Assembly: GCA_016875735.1 (NCBI GenBank)
Contig: VGOW01000003.1
Location: 46,701-110,700, forward strand
Source: Chloroflexota bacterium
GTDB taxonomy: Bacteria > Chloroflexota > Anaerolineae > Anaerolineales > VGOW01
Reading direction: 5' to 3'
DNA length: 64,000 nucleotides
The translations under genes were made by a program, and so were the position numbers. Below, piece by piece: positions 60,148 to 64,000 of this stretch. The notes under the pieces are model-generated. The model saw only the letters and a list, made by a program, of their open reading frames with translations. It did no database searches and had not been told where the DNA came from. Position 1 is the first letter of the stretch, and the number at the start of each line of letters is the position of its first letter.

Positions 60148-60393
60148 ATGAACAAAGTGATGGATTGGGCAAAGGCGCATCCCAAACTGAGCGCGTGGAT
60201 TGTGTTGGGCTTGGGCATGGTAGCCATCATTGCCTATGAAGCGCGCGACGTGGGTTTGCTCGTGGGGCAGTGGATCGCCCTCATCATTGCCACCGTCCTC
60301 GTCGCCGGGCTGTGCGTTTGGATCATCGGCTGGGAAGACGACGAAGAGGAAAACGAAAAGGCCGAAGGCGCGAAGAAGGCAAACGGCAAGTAG
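60148..60393 (+). CDS. Small membrane protein
   Basis: An 81-residue protein with two predicted membrane helices (LSAWIVLGLGMVAIIAYEA and VGQWIALIIATVLVAGLCVWIIG) and an acidic C-terminal tail (WEDDEEENEKAEGAKKANGK). It has an AAGGAG site. No function is recognised. It ends at a strong terminator. Confidence 0.75.
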   Translation: MNKVMDWAKAHPKLSAWIVLGLGMVAIIAYEARDVGLLVGQWIALIIATVLVAGLCVWIIGWEDDEEENEKAEGAKKANGK

Positions 60394-60413
60394 CCCGTGC
60401 AGGCGCCACAGTG

Positions 60414-60452
60414 AACATCGGGAGTCTCGCGCCGAGACTCCCGATGTTTTTG
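60414..60452 (+). terminator. Strong Rho-independent terminator
   Basis: AACATCGGGAGTCTCG pairs perfectly over 16 bases with CGAGACTCCCGATGTT around CGC, followed by TTTGTTTG. Confidence 0.92.
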
Positions 60453-60462
60453 TTTGCGCCAG

Positions 60463-60491
60463 TTGCCTTTTGCGACTCGGAATGCTATCAT
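60463..60491 (+). promoter_or_regulatory. Sigma-70-type promoter
   Basis: TTGCCT (60463-60468), a 17-base spacer and TATCAT (60486-60491), ahead of AAAGGAG and the ATG at 60523. Confidence 0.7.
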
Positions 60492-60522
60492 CCCCTTGCA
60501 CACGCACAAAGGAGAGTGACCC

Positions 60523-61341
60523 ATGGCCGACACTCAATCCAGTTCCAGCGGCGCGCGATTCCGGCAGTTGATCGAAAAGATAGACGAAGAGGAAGGCAAA
60601 GCGCACGCCAAGCCCGAGGCGCTCAAACCCGAAGCCGCCGGCTCGCCCGCGCTGGCCCAAACCGGCTCACCTGCGCTTCCTGCGCTCGCTAACCCCAAAG
60701 CCATTGTGCCCGCCAAAAGCAAAACCGATTCGGCCCCCCGCAAGCCGCTCCAATTCTGGGAAGCCTTCAAGAATTTTGCCATCCTCTTCTCATTCGTGGT
60801 CAACCTAATTCTGATCATTGTCATCGCCGGGTTGGGCATGATCCTCTTCGACATCAAAAAGGGCGTGGCCGAACCCCTGCTCGGCGGGCTGTACACCGGC
60901 TTCGTGCAAATGGACGATGCCCACATCAAAACCACCATCCCGGTGAACACCACCATCGCCGTCAACGACAAAGTGACCGCCGACTTCATCCTGCCTCTGC
61001 AACAAAACACCAACGTCATCCTCGCGCAAGACACTGTGATCACTGGCGCGTCGGTCACCATCAATGGCGGCATCCTGCAACTGAGCAATGCGCCCACGTC
61101 CATCATCCTCCCTCAAGGCACGGTGCTGCCCGTCATTCTCGATCTCAGCGTGCCGGTCAAGCAAGATATTCCGGTCAACCTCAGCATCCCGGTGAGCATC
61201 CCCGTTGACGTGGACATTCCACTGCAACAGACCGAACTGCACACGCCGTTCACCGACCTGCGTGATCTCTTCGGGCCGTATTATTTCTTGGTGCGCGATC
61301 TCCCCGACTCGTGGAGTGAAGCCGCCTCGGGAAACAAGTGA
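60523..61341 (+). CDS. Hypothetical single-span membrane protein with Pro/Ile/Val repeat domain
   Basis: A 272-residue protein. It has a hydrophilic cytoplasmic N-terminus, a membrane helix near residues 84-110 (FAILFSFVVNLILIIVIAGL) and an extracytoplasmic region of alternating hydrophobic/Pro repeats (KTTIPVNTTIAVND, LDLSVPVKQDIPVNLSIPV, SIPVDVDIPLQQT). The repeats suggest an elongated beta structure. Function unknown. It is coupled to the methyltransferase gene by a GTGA overlap. Confidence 0.75.
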   Translation: MADTQSSSSGARFRQLIEKIDEEEGKAHAKPEALKPEAAGSPALAQTGSPALPALANPKAIVPAKSKTDSAPRKPLQFWEAFKNFAILFSFVVNLILIIVIAGLGMILFDIKKGVAEPLLGGLYTGFVQMDDAHIKTTIPVNTTIAVNDKVTADFILPLQQNTNVILAQDTVITGASVTINGGILQLSNAPTSIILPQGTVLPVILDLSVPVKQDIPVNLSIPVSIPVDVDIPLQQTELHTPFTDLRDLFGPYYFLVRDLPDSWSEAASGNK

Positions 61342-62261
61342 TCGACTCTCGCCCCGTCTGCGATTACGAAGGCTCGAACTACCAATCCGAATTTTGGGAT
61401 CGGGGCGAGCGCGATTACGAAGATCGCGCCGAGCAAATTGCTCTGCGAGCGTTGTTGCCGAAATCGGGCCGCATGTTTTTGGAATTGGGCGCGGGCGCCG
61501 GGCGGCAAACGCCTCTCCTCTCTGCCTTCGATCACGTCGTCCTCCTCGACTACTCGCGCACACAGTTGGCGCAAGCCCGCGCCCGGCTCGGCGGCGCAGG
61601 CCGTTATACTTACGTGGCCGCCAACGTCTATCAACTTCCGTTTGCGCCCGGCGCCTTCGACGCGGCGATGATGATTCGAGTGATGCATCACCTCGTGGAC
61701 GCGCCCGCCGCGCTGAAAGAGATTCGCGCCGCGCTCGCGCCCGGCGCGACCTTTGTGGCCGAGTATGCCAACAAACAAAACGTCAAAGCCATTGCCCGCT
61801 ATTTGCTTCGCCAGCAAAGTTGGAGTCCGTTCGCGCCGGAGCCGGTGGAGTTTGTGAAACTCAACTTCGATTTCCATCCGCGCGCGATGCGCCAATGGCT
61901 GGCCGAGGCCGGATTCATCATTGAACGCCAGCGAACGGTTTCGCATTTCCGGTCGGGGCTCCTCAAACGATTGTTCCCCGCCAGTGTGTTGGCCGCCGCC
62001 GACGGCCTCTTTCAACCCACCGGCGATTGGTGGCAGTTGACGCCGAGTGTGTTTGTGAAGACAGTAGTCAGTAGTCAGAGGTCAGAGGTCAGAGATCGGA
62101 AGTCGGAGGGTGAGGGGCGGGAGGCGGGGAGGGTGGAGGATATACTTCGGTGCCCGCAGTGCAAAGGGGGGGTGAGCAGAGACGGCGACACCTTGTTTTG
62201 CGCTGACGGCCATCGTTGGGGAATCCACGATGGAGTCTATGATTTCAAGGATCTGATTTGA
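61338..62261 (+). CDS. SAM-dependent methyltransferase with a C-terminal Trm112-like zinc-ribbon tail
   Basis: A 307-residue protein. The N-terminal class I methyltransferase has motif I FLELGAGAGRQTP, VVLLDYSRTQLAQARARLGG and DAAMMIRVMHHLVDAP. Residues about 240-262 (VVSSQRSEVRDRKSEGEGRE) are encoded by a CAGTAGTCAG-type short-word repeat. After it, ILRCPQCKGGVSRDGDTLFC and ADGHRWGIHDGVYDF form a small zinc-ribbon domain like UPF0434/Trm112 proteins. The start is GTG overlapping the previous stop. The methylated substrate is unknown. Confidence 0.8.
   Translation: MIDSRPVCDYEGSNYQSEFWDRGERDYEDRAEQIALRALLPKSGRMFLELGAGAGRQTPLLSAFDHVVLLDYSRTQLAQARARLGGAGRYTYVAANVYQLPFAPGAFDAAMMIRVMHHLVDAPAALKEIRAALAPGATFVAEYANKQNVKAIARYLLRQQSWSPFAPEPVEFVKLNFDFHPRAMRQWLAEAGFIIERQRTVSHFRSGLLKRLFPASVLAAADGLFQPTGDWWQLTPSVFVKTVVSSQRSEVRDRKSEGEGREAGRVEDILRCPQCKGGVSRDGDTLFCADGHRWGIHDGVYDFKDLI
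62063..62105. repeat. Short-word repeat (AGTAGTCAGAGGTCAG) inside the methyltransferase gene
   Basis: AGTAGTCAGTAGTCAG and AGGTCAGAGGTCAGAG units are read in frame and form the linker between the methyltransferase and the zinc ribbon. The word matches the junction repeats at 18945 and 20425. Confidence 0.85.
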
Positions 62262-62343
62262 ATTTCACCACCAAGACTCAAAGGCACAAAGAATCAGAAA
62301 GACTCTTTTGGAGTCTTTGCGCCTTTGCGTCTTTGTGATCCAC
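62262..62343. repeat. Short-word self-complementary repeat (CACCAAGAC, AAAGGCACAAAG / CTTTGCGTCTTTGTG)
   Basis: ACCACCAAGACTCAAAGGC and CACAAAGAATCAG units are followed by CTTTGCGCCTTTGCGTCTTTG. It fills the junction and matches the word family at 19693-19770. Confidence 0.85.
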
Positions 62344-62363
62344 AAGTTGCATCTGGAGGATGT

Positions 62364-62918
62364 ATGAAAAGCACGCGAGAAGTTTATACGGTGGAAGTGG
62401 CCGGAGTGAAACGCGACCTGCGCCTGTTCGAGGTGAAGCCCGGCCTGCGGATCGCCATTCTCAACATTTTGGGCGACACCGAACTGGTGCAGGCCGCCGC
62501 CTTGGCGCTCGGCGAAAAACTAAAAGCAGTGAACTATGATTTGCTCGTCACCGCCGAAGCCAAAAGCATTCCGCTCATTCACGCGCTGTCGGCAGTGACG
62601 GCGAAAGGGTACGTGGTTCTGCGCAAAGCCTACAAGCCCTACATGGGCGAAGCCGTGCAGGCCGAGACGCTTTCGATCACCACCGGCAAGCCGCAGACGC
62701 TGTATCTCGATGAAAAAGATCGAGGGTTGATTGCCGGGCGAAAGGTTGTGTTGGTGGACGATGTGATCAGCACTGGCTCGACTCTGCAAGGGATGCGCTT
62801 GGTGGTGAAGAAGGCCGGAGCCGAAGTGGTGGCCGAGGCGGCCATCTTCACCGAAGGCGAACGCGCGCAGTGGGAACGGATCATCTCGCTGGGGCATCTG
62901 CCCGTGTTCACCGGCTGA
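62364..62918 (+). CDS. Phosphoribosyltransferase family protein
   Basis: A 184-residue type I PRTase. The PRPP-binding motif VVLVDDVISTGSTLQGM and the flexible-loop region are typical of adenine/xanthine phosphoribosyltransferases and PurR-like domains. TAEAKSIPLIHALS is the Apt-like nucleobase side. It probably salvages a purine base. The start at 62364 has GGAGG upstream; an in-frame codon at 62325 lies in the repeat. Confidence 0.88.
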   Translation: MKSTREVYTVEVAGVKRDLRLFEVKPGLRIAILNILGDTELVQAAALALGEKLKAVNYDLLVTAEAKSIPLIHALSAVTAKGYVVLRKAYKPYMGEAVQAETLSITTGKPQTLYLDEKDRGLIAGRKVVLVDDVISTGSTLQGMRLVVKKAGAEVVAEAAIFTEGERAQWERIISLGHLPVFTG

Positions 62919-62924
62919 TCGGCG

Positions 62925-63609
62925 ATGACCATCGATCAGGCTATCAAACTTCTCGAAGTCGTGGTGTCGCTCATCCAAACGGTGACGTGGCCGTTTTTGG
63001 TGTTGTTCATTCTGATCTATCTCGGCGAGCCGCTCAAACAGTTCATGAGCGATCTGAGCCGATTTAATTTCAAGGCCGGGCCCACCGGGTTGGAGGCCAG
63101 CGCCGAGCGGCAGGCCGAGGCCGCCGCGCTGGTTGGGCGTGGCGGCGGCCAACAAAACCGGGGGCGGCGCAACGCAGACCGACAAGGAAAAAGCGCGGGC
63201 CATCGCCAGCGTGGTCAGCCAGGCGGCGCAGAAGTCTGGCCGCGCGCTTGCCAATTCGCTCATCCTGTGGGTGGACGATGCGCCATCGCGCAACTTTTGG
63301 GAGCGTAAGTCGTTGGAGGCGTTCGGCGTCCGCTTCGCTTTCACCAAATCGGTGAAGGATGCGCTGGAGAAATTGCAGGCCGGAAAGTACGACGCCGTCA
63401 TCTTCAGCCTCGGGCGCACCACCGATCAGCAGGCGGCGTTTGTGCTGCTCGAAGAGCAGAAGCGATTGGGCGACAACAATCCATTGATCCTCTATGGCTC
63501 GATGACGCCTCAACAATGGGCCGAGGCCCGTCGGCGGGGGGTGGCCGCCCACGCCACGAACCCGCTCGATCTTTTTCAGACGGCGGGCAATGTGATCAAG
63601 GGCGTGTAA
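62925..63609 (+). pseudogene. Membrane-anchored receiver-like protein, frameshifted near 63130
   Basis: The first frame (62925) gives a short N-terminus with a membrane helix (VTWPFLVLFILIYLGEPLKQ) and a helical linker; the second (from about 63133) gives ANSLILWVDDAPSRNFWERK, KSVKDALEKLQAGKYDAVIF and NNPLILYGSMTPQQWAEARR. The latter resembles a receiver-type or TIR-like flavodoxin fold with the acidic VDD. The overlap LEASAERQAEAAALVG/AAANKTGG shows one gene split by a single-base shift in GGTTGGGCG. It is translationally close to the PRTase (6 bases). Confidence 0.65.
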
Positions 63610-63643
63610 CAGATTCTCCCTCTGATAGACTCACTCACAGCGA

Positions 63644-63649
63644 TATAAT
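63644..63649 (+). promoter_or_regulatory. -10 hexamer TATAAT before the molybdopterin oxidoreductase gene
   Basis: TATAAT, then CGGAGG at 63662-63667, before the ATG at 63673. No clear -35. Confidence 0.5.
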
Positions 63650-63672
63650 TTCGGCGTTCATCGGAGGCATTG

Positions 63673-64000
63673 ATGCTCGACAGGATTCTTGGCCGCAAAG
63701 ATCAGGAAAATGAAGTGAAACAGATGGGGCGGCTCCCGCCGGGGCAGTCGCTCACCAACCGGTTTCCCGTGCTCCACTACGGGCCGGTGCCAAGATTCAA
63801 CCCGGCCACGTGGGACTTTCGCGTTTTCGGCGAAGTGGAAGAAGAGAAGCGCTGGACGTGGGATGAGTTCAACAAACTGCCGCGCGCGAAAGTCAAAATA
63901 GATCTGCACTGCGTGACGCGCTGGAGCAAATTCGACACGGATTGGGAAGGCGTGTCGGTCAAGACTTTGGTGGATGAAGGGGTGCTCCGACTCAAGCCTT
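63673..64000 (+). CDS. Sulfite-oxidase-like molybdopterin oxidoreductase (partial, runs off the right edge)
   Basis: The visible 109 residues start MLDRILGRKDQENEVKQMGR and continue FPVLHYGPVPRFNPATWDFR, then FGEVEEEKRWTWDEFNKLPR. The segment IDLHCVTRWSKFDTDWEGVS contains the cysteine that binds molybdenum in the sulfite oxidase/MsrP superfamily. Members of this short cytoplasmic branch have about 200 residues, so roughly half is visible. No Tat signal is present. Confidence 0.88.
   Translation, partial: MLDRILGRKDQENEVKQMGRLPPGQSLTNRFPVLHYGPVPRFNPATWDFRVFGEVEEEKRWTWDEFNKLPRAKVKIDLHCVTRWSKFDTDWEGVSVKTLVDEGVLRLKP

Overview
The window looks like the chromosome of an aerobic or facultative member of the Chloroflexota (Anaerolineae-like), probably from an environmental genome. 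This is an inference from several features. The DNA is high in GC, with GTG and TTG starts beside ATG. There are many lipoproteins with Thr/Pro/Ala-rich linkers, and Ser/Thr kinases joined to TolB-like or FHA domains. A clpC-radA-yacL-cysS-rlmB gene order is present. Intergenic short-word repeats are abundant. No rRNA, CRISPR array, prophage or complete insertion sequence was seen. No stretch over about 300 bases lacks a gene or gene remnant.

Region by region. 1-2214: end of a complex I NuoE-type gene, a cysteine-desulfurase-like enzyme, and tRNA-Arg(CCT). 2231-6778 (minus): the succinate dehydrogenase operon sdhC-sdhD-sdhA-sdhB, followed by a response regulator-adenylate cyclase fusion. 6862-12255: a decayed accessory block with a solute-binding-protein remnant, a frameshifted kinase/TolB gene, a DUF433/DUF5615 toxin-antitoxin pair and a frameshifted kinase-FHA gene coupled to it. 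12268-22583: surface polysaccharide genes (two GT2, one GT4, two Wzz-like, a BY-kinase-like ATPase, rmlA, rmlB). These are interrupted by rnhB, a REP-associated transposase (RAYT) and three further coupled genes. 22721-30043: citrate synthase, a solitary type IIG restriction-modification protein and a RecD2-like helicase. 30186-41150: rpsA, clpC, radA, a PIN/TRAM protein, cysS, rlmB, a membrane protein and a LysM/M23 lipoprotein. 41155-48066 (minus): an EamA transporter with an Lrp regulator and a 48-aa membrane ORF, a squalene/phytoene synthase, and a peptide-type ABC importer without ATPases. 48231-54323: glutaconate-type CoA-transferase subunits split by an AbiEii-type toxin-antitoxin pair and a hydrolase, an enoyl-CoA hydratase-like protein with a zinc ribbon, CorA and a lipoprotein. 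54325-64000: an LCP protein, a PP2C-like/propeller membrane protein, a HEPN-MNT pair, a CoaE-GNAT fusion, membrane proteins, a methyltransferase with a zinc-ribbon tail, a phosphoribosyltransferase, a frameshifted gene and the start of a molybdopterin oxidoreductase.

Two repeat systems overlie this. The first is low-complexity, self-complementary short-word repeats (resembling cyanobacterial STRR sequences). They fill many junctions between same-strand genes, supply some C-termini, and also occur inside two genes. The second is short palindromes, several with a GTAGGGGC end. They lie between genes and inside coding sequences, including inside the RAYT gene itself, where a 220-bp insert has inverted GTAGGGGC ends and seven 21-bp repeats. 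The RAYT sits in a chain of overlapping stop/start codons and is a candidate mobiliser of the palindromes. A further recurring pattern is a -10-like hexamer ending six bases before the ATG, which suggests leaderless transcripts.
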